A stretch of 64,000 nt of DNA from Mya arenaria (taxonomy: Eukaryota > Mollusca > Bivalvia > Myida > Myidae), in NCBI RefSeq assembly GCF_026914265.1, contig NC_069129.1:18337945-18401944 (forward strand), written 5' to 3'. Both the position numbers and the translations under genes were made by a program. Positions 34,243 through 45,760 of this stretch are shown piece after piece. Positions within the stretch are counted from its first letter, which is position 1. Each line of letters opens with the position of its first letter. A model generated the notes under the pieces. It was not told the DNA's origin, searched no databases, and saw nothing but the letters and a program-made list of their open reading frames with translations.

Positions 34243-35141
34243 ATAGGCATCAGATATCTTTACATTGCAACAAACCAAACAAATGCGTTGTTTTGTCTCC
34301 TTGGCATCAAATATCTGTATTTATTTTGTTTAAATTGTGATATCAGTTTATTAATTAAGTAAAGTTAAGTTAGCTTATCAATCAGAATATTATTTTTACT
34401 TTTAATTGAGCTGCAGAAGTTCTATATTAAACATGATATACCGTTATCCCACTACTAAAGCAGTCTTTAAAAGGTTTATGGTTTGCTTGGCTTTACTGAC
34501 AATATATTCGACTTTCGTCTTATTATAGACTTTAAATCTGAAGAAGCTGTACTTACATATAATTTCAAACACTGGGATAGTACTTATCGGTACTTATTTG
34601 GAAAATGTCTCATTTATGATACCAGTTTTAGTTGAAACGGGAGTCAAACCCGTATATTTGTTAATATTTATAACAGTATTCAATTGAACACATGTAGTAC
34701 TTTGTCGTACTATGTAGTTCTACATAGTTTTATAATAATTGTCTCTACCTTATTCAAAGTTAGAAACTATTTTTTTGAGAAAAACATAAGCAAATGCAAA
34801 CACCGTTATTCAAATAAAGCATTTATTCAACTAAATGTGTGTTCATCAATTTATCAATGCGCCAGAAAACTGTTTTAAGACTGTTTTACTTACAAATACT
34901 TAAGGTTTCTGTAATGAAGTCAATGTAAGAAAGATTTAGAATATCAAGATGAATTCGTACAACATTTACTTTAAACGTTCTTACAATACATAAACATTTA
35001 TAATAATGGATTTCTTTCTTCACTTATCGTATTATGCGAAACAAAATCGAACATATTCAGAATTAAATGTAAAACAAAATAAATAAGTGTACAGTAAACG
35101 TAAAATACTTAAGCAAAGTATTTTTTATCACAGATTCAAAG
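34243..35141. other. Intergenic, no gene seen
   Basis: AT-rich spacer between the ISL2EU right end and the 3' end of the chitin-binding gene. Nothing was recognised. Confidence 0.55.
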
Positions 35142-35147
35142 TTTATT
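35142..35147 (-). terminator. Poly(A) signal of the chitin-binding gene
   Basis: AATAAA on the - strand, two bases after the TAA stop, is the only such signal close by. The 3' UTR would be very short. Confidence 0.5.
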
Positions 35148-35149
35148 TT

Positions 35150-36415
35150 TTAAGCATTTGGGTCGCACTGATAGACTGCAAATTCGTCAATTCTTCCTTT
35201 GAAGTTTAGCATACCGGAAGCATAACCGATGTGAAGAGCACACTGGACTTTTCTCAACTGTCCCTCAACTTCAACGTATTCGACAGGCTGTGGACCTACC
35301 GTCAGCGATAATTGATTGTTGTGGAACTTGTACGTAACGTCCTTCTCTGAGACGGTCTCGTTTGCATCAAGGGGGATCTGGGGGACAGCAACTGACGCCC
35401 CGAACTGTTTCCAGGTTCCGACAAGCGCGACTACGTTTTGGCTGTTCTCGGTCATCTGGATTGATGGATTGACCGTGCAATCAAAGTTAGAAAAGAGTGC
35501 TCTCTGTTCGCCGTCTGGGATTTCTGTGTGGTCAGAAGTGTACTTCATTCGGACAATTAGGGTATCCTTGATTTCGAGATTGGTGAAAAATGGGATGACC
35601 AGCTGACTCGTGGCTCCATCGAAAATTGCCTCTCCGTTTTCTACCAATACGCTTACGTTTTGGACATCTATTTGGTTTCGTGACTCATCCAGCAAACCAT
35701 TGTTGAATTTCAAAAGAAGCTCGGGTTCGCAGGTACGCGCAGCTGTTTTTGAGCTGAGGCAGTCGCATTTATTCTGGAAAAAGACTGTTCCAGCGGGGCA
35801 TTTCATCGAAAATGACCGACCATTTACGTTCCATGTATAACTGGATGGACTATTTTCTACTCCTACTTTATTGCACATAATTGGAGCTTCAGTAGTGGTT
35901 AGGTCTTGCAAGGCATTTGTGTTGTTTTCGCTTTCAGTTTCGTTTGTGATCACAACAGGAGCCACATATCGTCCGAAACAATCGGCGGTGCATTCTTCAT
36001 TGATGTTGTCCTCGCAGCCGTAAGTCGAGTTATAATGCTGTCCTGAAGGGCAACACATTGGAACTGACTTTTCGCCCATACACTGCCAATATCCACGGCA
36101 GTTGCCTTTCGCTGCTCTATGCTCGCTGTTCATTAAGCCAAGACAGGCATCCTCATCACAGTTCACTTTAACCGCACTGATACAGCTCATGTCATCCATA
36201 CTCCAGTAGGTACCGAATCCGCATTGTTGTTCGATGCTTTCAAACGCCCCTAGAGCATTCTTCCAGCATTGGACATACTTGCTGCAATCTTTTGGGTGGT
36301 TATAAAAGTTGACGGAATTAGCATAGTTGTTCTCCACACAAAGGTAGTCATACTTTCCAGCAGAAACAAGTGCAGCCCCCACAAAAAAGGCAGCAATGAA
36401 TGTGACCGATATCAT
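35150..36415 (-). CDS. Secreted chitin-binding protein with LamG-like domain (Pif/BMSP-like shell matrix type)
   Basis: A single coding exon of 421 aa begins MISVTFIAAFFVGAALVSAG, a signal peptide. The ATG at 36415 is preferred because a splice acceptor at 36436-36437 leaves only 19 nt of leader before it. Two peritrophin-A (CBM14) domains follow at about 22-75 and 78-133, each with about six Cys and aromatic residues (CSKYVQCWKN; CRGYWQCMGE). After an N-glycosylation-rich Thr linker comes a third Cys-rich chitin-binding-like block (SFSMKCPAGTVFFQNKCDC). From about residue 215 there is a LamG/concanavalin-like region (LLLKFNNGLLDES to FKGRIDEFAVYQC). This order matches the Pif and BMSP proteins that anchor minerals to chitin in mollusc shell, but the N-terminal vWA domain of full Pif is absent. 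A role in shell or other chitinous extracellular matrix is likely but inferred. Confidence 0.85.
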   Translation of the reverse strand: MISVTFIAAFFVGAALVSAGKYDYLCVENNYANSVNFYNHPKDCSKYVQCWKNALGAFESIEQQCGFGTYWSMDDMSCISAVKVNCDEDACLGLMNSEHRAAKGNCRGYWQCMGEKSVPMCCPSGQHYNSTYGCEDNINEECTADCFGRYVAPVVITNETESENNTNALQDLTTTEAPIMCNKVGVENSPSSYTWNVNGRSFSMKCPAGTVFFQNKCDCLSSKTAARTCEPELLLKFNNGLLDESRNQIDVQNVSVLVENGEAIFDGATSQLVIPFFTNLEIKDTLIVRMKYTSDHTEIPDGEQRALFSNFDCTVNPSIQMTENSQNVVALVGTWKQFGASVAVPQIPLDANETVSEKDVTYKFHNNQLSLTVGPQPVEYVEVEGQLRKVQCALHIGYASGMLNFKGRIDEFAVYQCDPNA

Positions 36416-37180
36416 CTCAGGGCTGGGTAGGATATCTGAAAACAACCGAACAACGTATTGTTAATTTCTAATTAATACTGGTTTCGACGTAACAAGCAGC
36501 CCTTTAAAAGGTAAAAGTTCCTAATGCTATTATTTTAGAGGTAATACAGTTTGGTTATGTTCACGTTTGTACAGTTAAATTAAAACAATTGCTACCACTA
36601 TATTCTAGAACAAATAGATACATCTTATCAGACTGCCATTTATATTTTAAGCCATCCGATTGTCATTTGATCGTGCCATTAGAGATAATGTAAATTTGTA
36701 ATGCCTGATGAAGGCCATACAATTTTGGTATCATTTGAAAATATATTGTTAGCCGGTTAATACTGAATATTTAAATGATTAATAAATGACACAACATAAA
36801 TTAATTATAGATAAAGATATTTTTTTTTATTTTCGTCCTTTATTTCAACTGAAATCGGACGTGAAATGCAACTTGTTAAGGCCAAGAAAGCTTTTGCTTC
36901 TGTATTATTTTCATAACTTTTTATACAAACATAAACCCTTTTAAATGATAATAAAATAAAATTAAATAAGCAGGCATCCAAACTTAATATAAATGTACAT
37001 CAAAAACTTAAAACAAATAGTTTATTTACAAAATATTTTTATACTGTATTACTGTTAAAGTGATCTTACCTTATTATAACAACTTGTTGTTTTAACTTGA
37101 CTTTTCTCCGTTAGCTTATTCGAAAGCAAGCAATAATCTGACTATCCATTGCTGTAACTACCTTTATTTATATACACTGA
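36416..37180 (-). promoter_or_regulatory. TATA box, non-coding first exon and leader intron of the chitin-binding gene
   Basis: On the - strand TATATAAATA lies at 37174-37165. A transcript start about 30 bp on (near 37140) would give a short leader exon ending at 37070 with the donor AAG|GTAAGAT. The intron ends in TTGTTTTCAG at 36436, 21 nt before the ATG. Promoter and exon are inferred from signals alone. Confidence 0.5.
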
Positions 37181-37205
37181 AACATTTAGGGGGAGTGTTT
37201 TACTA

Positions 37206-37254
37206 TGACGCAAATATGTTAAAATTTGAGACACTTTCACGTTACGTTACGTAA
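37206..37254 (-). promoter_or_regulatory. Two bZIP-like sites upstream of the TATA box
   Basis: The palindrome TTACGTAA (37247-37254) and TTGCGTCA on the - strand (37213-37206) lie about 35-80 bp upstream of the TATA box. Both fit C/EBP- or PAR-type bZIP binding sites. Such short sites also arise by chance. Confidence 0.3.
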
Positions 37255-39480
37255 CTAACGTAGGTCTTTAGACGTATTTACGCAGCGTAGCGAAATGATA
37301 ATGCGGTTTATGCTTATTTTACATCTGTGGTAATTAAACTCGATTGTTTTACAGGTAAACATATTTTCTTGTTATGAATGAAAGTGTCATAAATAGAGAC
37401 GTAGGCGATTTATTTGGTCTGCACGACCTCAACACCCACAATATAACAAACAAATCGTCAAAAGTCCGGTTCATTTATTGTTTTTGCAGGGTTAGGCTGC
37501 TTTATTTCCCTCTTTTTTGCACCACAAACAAAAGGTGTTTGTCTTTTTGGGATAGTCTTGAAAAACACTACCTGAAAAATAAAGGGCAATTGTACGCAAA
37601 GAGATGTCGTTAAAGATCCAAACATTAATTAAACAATGGTCACCAGTATCTAGCTCGTTCACTTGTCGGCACTAAAATGGATTTCTAATAATAACAATTG
37701 TTTATAACTAGAAACCCATGCGATCACGTGTGGTGAATATACAGTGGCGTAACAGAAATTGAGATTTGTAGAGAAATTCTGGAATGCAAAGTATTCAATT
37801 GATACATGTAAAGAAATATTTATTCGTTCCGAATTATGTTTTTATTGTATCATCACGTACAACTATATCCAAATAGTGTGACTTAAGGGTTCCATAATCG
37901 CCGACTCAAAATGCAATATGTAAACATGCGTCAATATTTATTGAAGGTTGCAATATACAAACAACTTACATTCAACACTTTAAGCGATTTACAATTCTTT
38001 TTTCTGGAAAAGGCTAATATATTTCCTGAAAAACTGCAATTACTATATGCGAATGAGTCCCTTTACGGAAAACTAACCGACACTCAACATAAATCTCCAG
38101 AAAGGTAATTAATTAATTCGACCCAATGAAAAAACATATTATCAATTAAGAGAAAGTTTTTTCAAGGCATAGATATGCTAGTCGTTTGTAAATAACAATC
38201 TTATTTATTATGAACAGTTTTGTACACTTTGTCGAAATATTGCCATTTTATGTTTCAGATCATAAGGTCGAAGCGTCAAGCAGTTAATAGTCTCTATGAA
38301 AGTATAAAAGTGTAACTGTATAAAACATATATTTAAATGGAAATTATTTGACAGCCTTGACTTAAACATCTTCGACGACTGAAAAAGGAACAAAAAACCG
38401 CTTTAAAAGTCAGTGCTGGGTGGTGGTATTGACCGTGTTACATGTCCAATTTCTGTCAACAAATATTCCCAATGAAAACAAGACTGGTTGTTTTATTCTT
38501 TAAGTGTACACATTGGACAATTTGATATTTCAACGACTGAACAATTTTAACATTTTAATTCCAGAAAAAACAAATGGTTTATGCGATTATTTGCATGACG
38601 TTTGTGGTCCGGGACGATTTAATGTGGTCAATGTGCAATATCTTATAGTCATGTTTTATTGATTTGTTCAAACACTATATTTAAAGCTTTTTTAAGGGAG
38701 GGGAAAGTTGTTGGGGAAATAATGATAGTCATCGATAACCATTGTGACTTATAGGGCGGCGTTTTTACTTCGACGCTCAAGCAAATTTCTTTGGTTCCCT
38801 GCCTACTATTAACAAATAATTTCGGCATGTTATCCAGACTAAGCGCTACATCTGTATTTTCTTCATTTGGTTCAACATTTCGTTTAGTTTGTCACTACGA
38901 ATGATGTTTTTGTTTATTTCAGACCGTTTTTTACCTGATTTGCTTACTAACAAAACCTCAAAAAAATCGCATCTTGAGAGTCGTCCAGCCTCTTGAAAGT
39001 CGTCCAGCCTCAAGGTGAAAGGATCACCACTGGAGGTACACTTAATTTTTGTTTTAAGTTAACTTAGAAAGGAAGAGGAAAAGCATGGCCGTGTAATAAC
39101 CTTTAACTCAGCCGTTGCTTCAAATATCTAAATATTTGTCGTTTAAAGTGGGTGTTTTAATTTAAAGTTAGAGCATTACTTCCCCGGCGGTTTAAAACAG
39201 ACTGCAACAGTGGAGCGAATACATTTACTAGTCTTCGTAAGCATCTCGTATGTATGTTCTAGAAAGAAATATATCGTCATTACAGTCCTATTAATCATGT
39301 CTTAAGCGATGTCATCTTAAAATGTTTGTAACATTAATATTATAAGTATGTCCTTTTATCTAACACAGGGAAATAACTACTGAAACGTGACGCAGAATAT
39401 GGAGAGTAATTTTCTAAAATGTAACGCAAGATGAAGTTAAACGTATTGCAGCTCTTCTCTAACTATATACAGCAGATAAC
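37255..39480. other. Intergenic, no gene seen
   Basis: AT-rich, with scattered short ORFs that do not look coding. GTCGTCCAGCCTC occurs twice at about 38983-39010. Nothing else was recognised. Confidence 0.5.
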
Positions 39481-39747
39481 ATTTCTACATATCAAATAGT
39501 CTGCGGTCAAAATAGAAGGTAAAACTGACTAATTTTCTGATCTTTATCATTGTTGTTTATTTGTTTACTCAACCCTGTTTATTATATTTAAATAGCTTCA
39601 TATGGTTTTACGTGGTATATTGTGAGATGTTGTTACTGAAAAAGCAATAAGCCACACCGAGTATATGACTTTAGCCTTCTCACTCTCCAAGGCTCATCAT
39701 TTTCCATCGAAATATCAATATGCTCGCATGCGAAATTTATAACAAAA
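39480..39747. repeat. Left arm of a ~260-bp inverted repeat
   Basis: It matches the reverse complement of 41808-42068 at roughly 75-80 percent by eye. Shared blocks are CATTTCTA-ATATCAAA, GTCAAAATAGAAGGTAAAAC, TGTTTATTATAT, GCTTCATATGGTT, ACTGAAAAAGCAAT, TAGCCTTCTCACTCTCCAA and ATATCAATATGCTCGCATGC. The arms face inward around about 2.06 kb. Confidence 0.8.
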
Positions 39748-40365
39748 ATGTTTAGCAGGTTAGATAATATGCTACCACATATGAGTATCCCGTCTTAGTA
39801 GCTGTTTAAACTGGCTCATTTGTTAATACATTTGTATTTTACAATGTACCTTCTCAATTATCCACCAGTTAGCACATAAAATGCGAGTTTTAATTTTATT
39901 ATAATTAAACATGAATACAACAGTCTGTCGAAAATCACATTTGCTGATTTCAGGAGCTTCCATAAATATTTATATAGAGTTGGTGCAAAGGGCAATATAA
40001 ATTGTCTTAAGAGGCCCTACCAGTTGGTCATGTTAGAGGGGCATAATTTCAGTACGGACTCATTAGAATACATGCTATCCCGAAAAGCATTTCACACGAA
40101 GAGAAAAATGTGTAATGTATGTCCAGACTGGCGTTTTGGCATGACGTATTGGTGTCGATCGCATTCAGAAGTAACTATACACCGCAATAAACTAACACGG
40201 AGCCAAACGCCTTATCAATAATTATAGTATTTTATGAAATCACCACATATTATGTGTTCTGTTCCAAACAACTGCACCGTAAACCGCCATAATGAAATAG
40301 TTGTTATTATTTTATAAACTTAAGGTCAACATCAAACTATCAAGCTATGATAGTATGAACACTAC

Positions 40366-40567
40366 CGAGAATTGAGAATACAACAGAAGCTGTGACTGTC
40401 GAGGTGAAGAAATCTTCCACAGACACAAAGAACGCCACTTTGACAGAGCTGCTTCGGACTGGGTTGTAGGAGGCGAGGGCAACAAGGCAGCCAAACGCGA
40501 CTCCGAACGAGTAGAATATGTATGTGGCCGCATCTAGCCAGACAGCTGGGTCAAGCGGTCGGCCCCA
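40366..40567 (-). pseudogene. Stray SLC6 neurotransmitter-transporter exon
   Basis: The 202-nt exon has an acceptor (TTTGCTAG) and a donor (CTCG|GTAGTG) and an open frame: WGRPLDPAVWLDAATYIFYS, then FGVAFGCLVALASYNPVRSS and a hydrophobic segment ending SVVFSILG. This is the TM6-TM7 region of SLC6 Na+/Cl- dependent transporters (compare VWVDAATQIFFS...ASYN). No other SLC6 exon was found around it, so it is a captured or left-over exon and not a working gene here. It lies between the inverted-repeat arms at 39480-39747 and 41808-42068. Confidence 0.8.
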
Positions 40568-41080
40568 CTAGCAAATATTAAATACAATCGTCTTATACGT
40601 TTTAAGCTGAAGGCCGAACCCCTCCATACTTTCATACCGCATAAGGTATCGTCAAATGGCATGACATGTCAAACGAATGAATGCACCGGGGTTATAAAAT
40701 AGGACGTATTGTGTCATTCAGTTAATGTGATTTTGAAAGGAAGCCGAAGAATCTTAAAAACATCTTGGTGGGAAACCTCAGTATATCTACTACAAAAATT
40801 CTAAGCGTCATTAGCCAATATTGGTGTTCATTTAATTTACTTTACACTAGCAATAAACTTGCGAGATTAAAGCAATGTTCATATATCATAGTTAAAAGTT
40901 TTCTCAGTTACTATTATGAAACTATGTATTTGTATCATCAATTTATATGACATATTCTTTGGTAATGACAGGCACTTATCGGTTACAGTTCTAGCCACTC
41001 CTTGTTTGAGATTCAATTTTTATTGCATGGAAATAATATTGTAAAAAGGGAAAATCACGCTTCTCAAAGTTTTAATGAAG

Positions 41081-41165
41081 GTAGACATGTATTTTTGTGT
41101 GGCCGCATTTAACCAAACAGCTGGGTGAAGCAGCCGATCCCACTAGTAAGTATTAAATCAAATCG
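41081..41165 (-). pseudogene. Partial second copy of the SLC6 exon 5' end
   Basis: GTGGCCGCATTTAACCAAAC and AGCTGGGTGAAGCAGCCGAT, followed by CCCACTAGTAAGTATTAAAT, match 40511-40590 (the start of the SLC6 exon, its acceptor and the upstream intron). Most of the exon is missing. It is a local duplication. Confidence 0.7.
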
Positions 41166-41460
41166 ACACATACATTTCTCTAATTTAATAGTATAGTACA
41201 ATAGTATAAAAGGTTTAGTGATGAAAGACATGTAAATTTAATTGATGACAACAATAACGCATGGATACGATTACAGTAAAAGTACAGTGTGGGCTGTTTA
41301 CTTACTGTTTAAGGTTAAAGTTTACCGCCAAAAGGGCCCCAAAATGCCCGCTTATCACCATTACTCTTCAAAACCTTTTCGAAGAGGTACTGGCTTTTCT
41401 ATGTCGCCTTGTTTCATCCCTACTCACTGCCGTAGTCTTCGAATAAATGTAGGTCGATGG

Positions 41461-41787
41461 CTACTTTTTTAATTGAAATACAAATAGGATCCTATAGAAG
41501 ATATTTGATGCGCCATTGTTTCCGATATTTCTTTTCGTGTCATTAAAAGTCCACTTCCTAGCATCATCAAGTACGACACCCTCGATTTCCAGGTAGGTTT
41601 GCACTTTATCATTGTATTCCGATTGGCACCTCTTAAAAGTTATATCCATAAAATTCTTCCACAGGCCCTCCTGTTCGTCCTATGAGGATTCAGCCGTGTC
41701 GTCTCCGTCGCTGTTTTCGTTTTCAATAGAGGCGTTTGTATCATCTCCGCCGCTGGAAGCGTCTGTTTCCATTCCGTTGCCCTGCAT
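41461..41787 (-). pseudogene. Unrecognised ORF inside the inverted-repeat unit
   Basis: The reading starts MQGNGMETDASSGGDDTNAS, an acidic low-complexity N-terminus, and continues to LWKNFMDITFKRCQSEYNDK and LEIEGVVLDDARKWTF, ending FQLKK. About one in-frame break interrupts it. It starts 20 bp inside the right arm, whose TATATAAAT on the - strand could serve as its promoter. The function and family are not recognised; it may be the first exon of an element-borne gene. Confidence 0.35.
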
Positions 41788-41807
41788 CGTTTTAGTATCT
41801 CGTAGAA

Positions 41808-42068
41808 TAATATAAATTTCGCATGCGAGCATATTGATATATCGATAGAAGTTGAGCTTTGGAGAGTGAGAAGGCTACAATTTATATAGCCGAAAGTTGA
41901 TAATTGCTTTTTCAGTTACCACATCTTGTTATATATTTAACCATATGAAGCAAAATACATATAATAAACAGTTTTGCGTTAACAAATGAACAACAATTAT
42001 AAAGTTCAAAATATTAGTTAGTTTTACCTTCTATTTTGATCGAAGAGCGTTTGATATATAGAAATGAT
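41808..42068. repeat. Right arm of a ~260-bp inverted repeat
   Basis: It is the reverse-complement partner of 39480-39747. On the - strand it reads toward the unrecognised ORF and includes CTATATAAATTG. No clear target duplication was found at the outer ends. Confidence 0.8.
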
Positions 42069-44215
42069 GCCTATAGTAATTAAAAATCAAGTATCCATAG
42101 TAAGATTGATTTTTATTATGATAATTTCTTCAAAGCATATCAAAGAACTTCAATAAAATACCTTTAATGGACGTAGAATAAAGTTTTTACTTGAATCTTA
42201 AAAGTGAGAGTCCCAACGATGCTATTAAAAAAAGTGTAAGCCATTGTTTTAGATTTGATATAACATGGCTATAAACAGGATCATTTGAGGCCAGGGACAA
42301 TCAAATTTGAATAAGTGATATGACTGAATAATGAATATAAATGCGGACTTGATTTATTATTGAGCGAATTGTCATGTCATGAAATAAATCTATTCGATGA
42401 ATAAAATAAACACTTACTTTATACTACAATAAAGATTTGATTGAGCATAAATACTGAAAACTATACTGGCAACGCCCCATAGCAGCTGCCTTTTAAATAA
42501 ATACCTAGTTTTAGACCAGAATCCGATTAAACGGCACATAACCTGCAAATTTGGTATGATTATTCAGAATAGACATTTCGGATGATTATATAAAAAAATA
42601 CAATTAAATCTTAATAAATAATGTTGAGCCATTTGACTAGGATTTCGAACACAGGTCCCTTTGTCTGTAGGCGGGCACTTTTGCACCAGACCACAGTAAC
42701 AAACATCTGCTTAAGAGTTAATGAACTATATAAACACAATGATTTCAAAACAGTCTTAAACAGCTTTTTGACCAAAGCTTTTCTTATTATTTCTTTTTAT
42801 TTTTACTTTATCAGTCAGAAGGTGAATATGAAGTGCTTGGATTATGTGAATATTTATAGTGGCATATTATCTGGTGGATAACTTATCAATGACTTTAACA
42901 CATTCGGCATTTGAGTTAGGCTGTTAATGAGCAGATACATAAATTTCTGTTAAGTAGGTACAAACATAAATTAGCAAGTAAAATATATTTTGATCTTTAT
43001 GTGTTAGTCCAACTCACATTTACTGTAAGAACGAAACAGAAGTGCCAAATTGCATTTGCCTTAACTCATGGAAAAACCGACAATTGCTAATCCCAATGTC
43101 CTCAATGTGATATTAATCTGGTTCTTACACCAAAGAATATAACTTTCTTAAGAACAAGACATGTTCATCGTTTTATAGAACTAAATTGACACAATTAATT
43201 AGTCAACAAATCGGGAAACAGCTTCCATGCGATCCCATATTATGCGGAAATTGTGCACAATATCACGATAGCCGCGAGAATACTGTGGCTATCCTGTGGG
43301 TGCCGATATGTTAAAATCGGTAAAAGGCAGTGTCATGGCAGGGACGACATGCGGCGTTTCTGTGTTATCCTGTGGTAAACTTGCGGCCACCTCACGGTAA
43401 CAGTAAAGAACACTTCAAAGGGCGCCGTGCATGGGCCCCGCAGAATATGTTACAGCTACCCAAAGTTGCCATAGACCACTGCGTTATTCCCGATTTCCCA
43501 TAAAACGTACAGGGTCCGTTTGATATGTGACCGTACCAGTATTCAAGTTCCTTTTTAACGGTTTGCGTTTTGTTCATGCAAGTTCAAAGCTTAAAATCAT
43601 GCTACAACTATATTTGAAATTATAGCTGATATGTTTAGGTACATATTATATACATGGGCAATATTGATACAACAATAACGGTTCTAAAATCATGTTTAGA
43701 GGGATTTTGCATCTGAGTCAAAGAAGATGCCGTTACGCATTATGCTCACGTGATGACTGGTGACCGTGTCCATAGAGACCATACTGCTCGTTGAGGAATT
43801 GGTCCGGTCTCACACAAAATAATTAAGTCGCAAAACCATCTAAACAAACACATTTCACGTTTCAGATACTTCTGGCGCGCAACTATTTTTCTTAATCTGG
43901 CCCATGAATTTAACATGATATCTTTTAATGAGTTTTCTTTATTTAGTTTTTTACTGAATCATGTATGATCAAAACTTATGAAATGGAAGACATAATTGAC
44001 AGTGTCTGCTAAGTCGAGATCAATATTCTTCAGAATAGCCATTGGTATAATATCTTGGTCAAAGTGGCGTCAAATTCAAAGCAAATTAAAACAGGTGATT
44101 TGTGTTTTTCCAATTTCTATATTGACAATATTCAAACGTAACAAATATCATTTTCTTTTGATCCAAATGTATATGGGGATCCCAACCCTCTAAACAATAA
44201 ATTTAATAAATAAAT
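42069..44215. other. Intergenic with a tRNA-like SINE fragment
   Basis: At about 42620-42720, - strand, TGGTCTGGTGCAAAAGTGCC and CCTGTGTTCGAAATCC fit degenerate pol III A and B boxes, so a SINE remnant is likely. The remainder has no recognised gene. Confidence 0.4.
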
Positions 44216-44218
44216 GAA

Positions 44219-44236
44219 AAATAATAATAATAATAA

Positions 44237-44297
<61 letters not shown>
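44219..44297. repeat. (AAT)n microsatellite
   Basis: About 78 bp of AAT triplets with one AAAA interruption. Confidence 0.95.
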
Positions 44298-44639
44298 TTC
44301 GTAGGCTTACTTTTCAATCAATTGAAATAAGATCAGAAGAGACAGATATCGGATTAAAACAAAAGAGCCAAATGATGTTTCTTTCAAGTCAATTTTCCCA
44401 TGGTTCTCCTTAGCGTCTCTGTATTAATTGCCATTCCTTTTCTCAAATAGAACTTATCTAACTGGTTTATGTAAACATGAAACGAGTACTATTATGAAGG
44501 AATAGTTTCTTGCGAGTGGATGTGTGAAGTGCCAGGAAAGTAAATACATTGAAGTGTTTTGTAGAGTTTTCGTAAGTAAAACAATAACATGACCATATCC
44601 ATATATTCTCTTTTAATGCTATACAATGTCTTATACTTG

Positions 44640-45760
44640 ACACTCGTCGTCGAAAACAGTAGTGATCCCATGGTGCACGGTCGGATACACTGACTATGGC
44701 AATTGTCTCTGGAAAATCTGCATGAGGTACAACATGCACCAAGCCATTATGGTGTTGTATCACAGCGCAACATTAAAAGCTTCCGTTGCTGAGGCAGTCC
44801 AAGACCTGCAAGGTAAGGTGACACCTGAATATAAAACATGGCCATGTTAAGTTTGTTTGCAATAGAGAATCGTTCCTTGTTAAAGTTGCATCACAATATG
44901 TAACACATTGAAATACAACATGGTAGTACTGTTGTTATAGTGAATGCTTCACTATATGATATGATATTTTAGGCTTGTTTAATGCCTCATAAATAAGGTG
45001 ACACCTCAATTACAATATGGGAATGCCATAATATGCAGTAATGATGTCAGAGTTCACGTTGAATGCTACGGTCACTGAGGCAAGCCCAGGATACCACAAG
45101 TGGAGAACGCTTGAAAAACAATCCGGACATGTCAGGATATATTGGTGTTAAAATTGAAGACAAGGTTTTTACATTGAGAGTTACGGTCACTGAAGACGGT
45201 CCAACACCTACTAATAGAGTGCGTTGAAATACACGTTGATGGAGACACACCACCATGGTATGATAGTAAAGTACTACATTTAAAGTTACGGTCGCAGATG
45301 CCATTCCAAGATCCCTTAGACCTAAACATGCAACATGAACAGGCCGTAATATCATGGTGTCGGCGTATAAATAAATAACAGTCGCTGAGGGCAGCACACG
45401 ACCTCCTCGATAAGATGGCACGCGATATCATGACTTTAGAATGTATACATTCAAAGGTATGGTCACTAGGCCTGTCAAGACGCCAAACGTGGGGATTTAA
45501 CATAAACGTAATAAAATGCTGTTGTAGTACAATGTTGGTTAAAGGTTAAATACAAGACCCCTCCAGCACTATAATACATTGAAATGCAACTTGAACAGAC
45601 CACAATTCATTAATGCTATAAAAGAGGAGAAGAATAAATTGAAAGGTACGGTCGCTGATACCAGGCATATACCTCACAGATAGGATGATACCTTGAAATG
45701 TAACTTGACATGATATATTGGTTTTGGTTTGCACAGAAAATTATCCAATTTCGATAGATA
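44640..45760. repeat. Degenerate satellite, unit about 100-140 bp
   Basis: Repeated blocks: TACGGTC(A/G)CTGAGG, CAGTCCAAGACCTCC-like, AGATAAGGTGACACC, TTGAAATACAACATG, and ATATCATGGTGTTG. The ACGGTC-type anchor recurs near 44785, 45065, 45180, 45287, 45372, 45463 and 45647. Units are strongly diverged, and short ORFs across it are not genes. Confidence 0.7.

Noticed and set aside
35316-35840. Two + strand ORFs of 96 and 76 aa
   Set aside because: They are antisense to the chitin-binding gene.
37911-38108. 65-aa + strand ORF
   Set aside because: No recognised motif and no exon signals around it.
40024-40221. 65-aa + strand ORF inside the inverted-repeat unit
   Set aside because: No domain, no splice signals and no repeat partner; length is within chance.
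44132-44317. Leucine-rich 61-aa ORF on the - strand
   Set aside because: It is translation of an AAT microsatellite.
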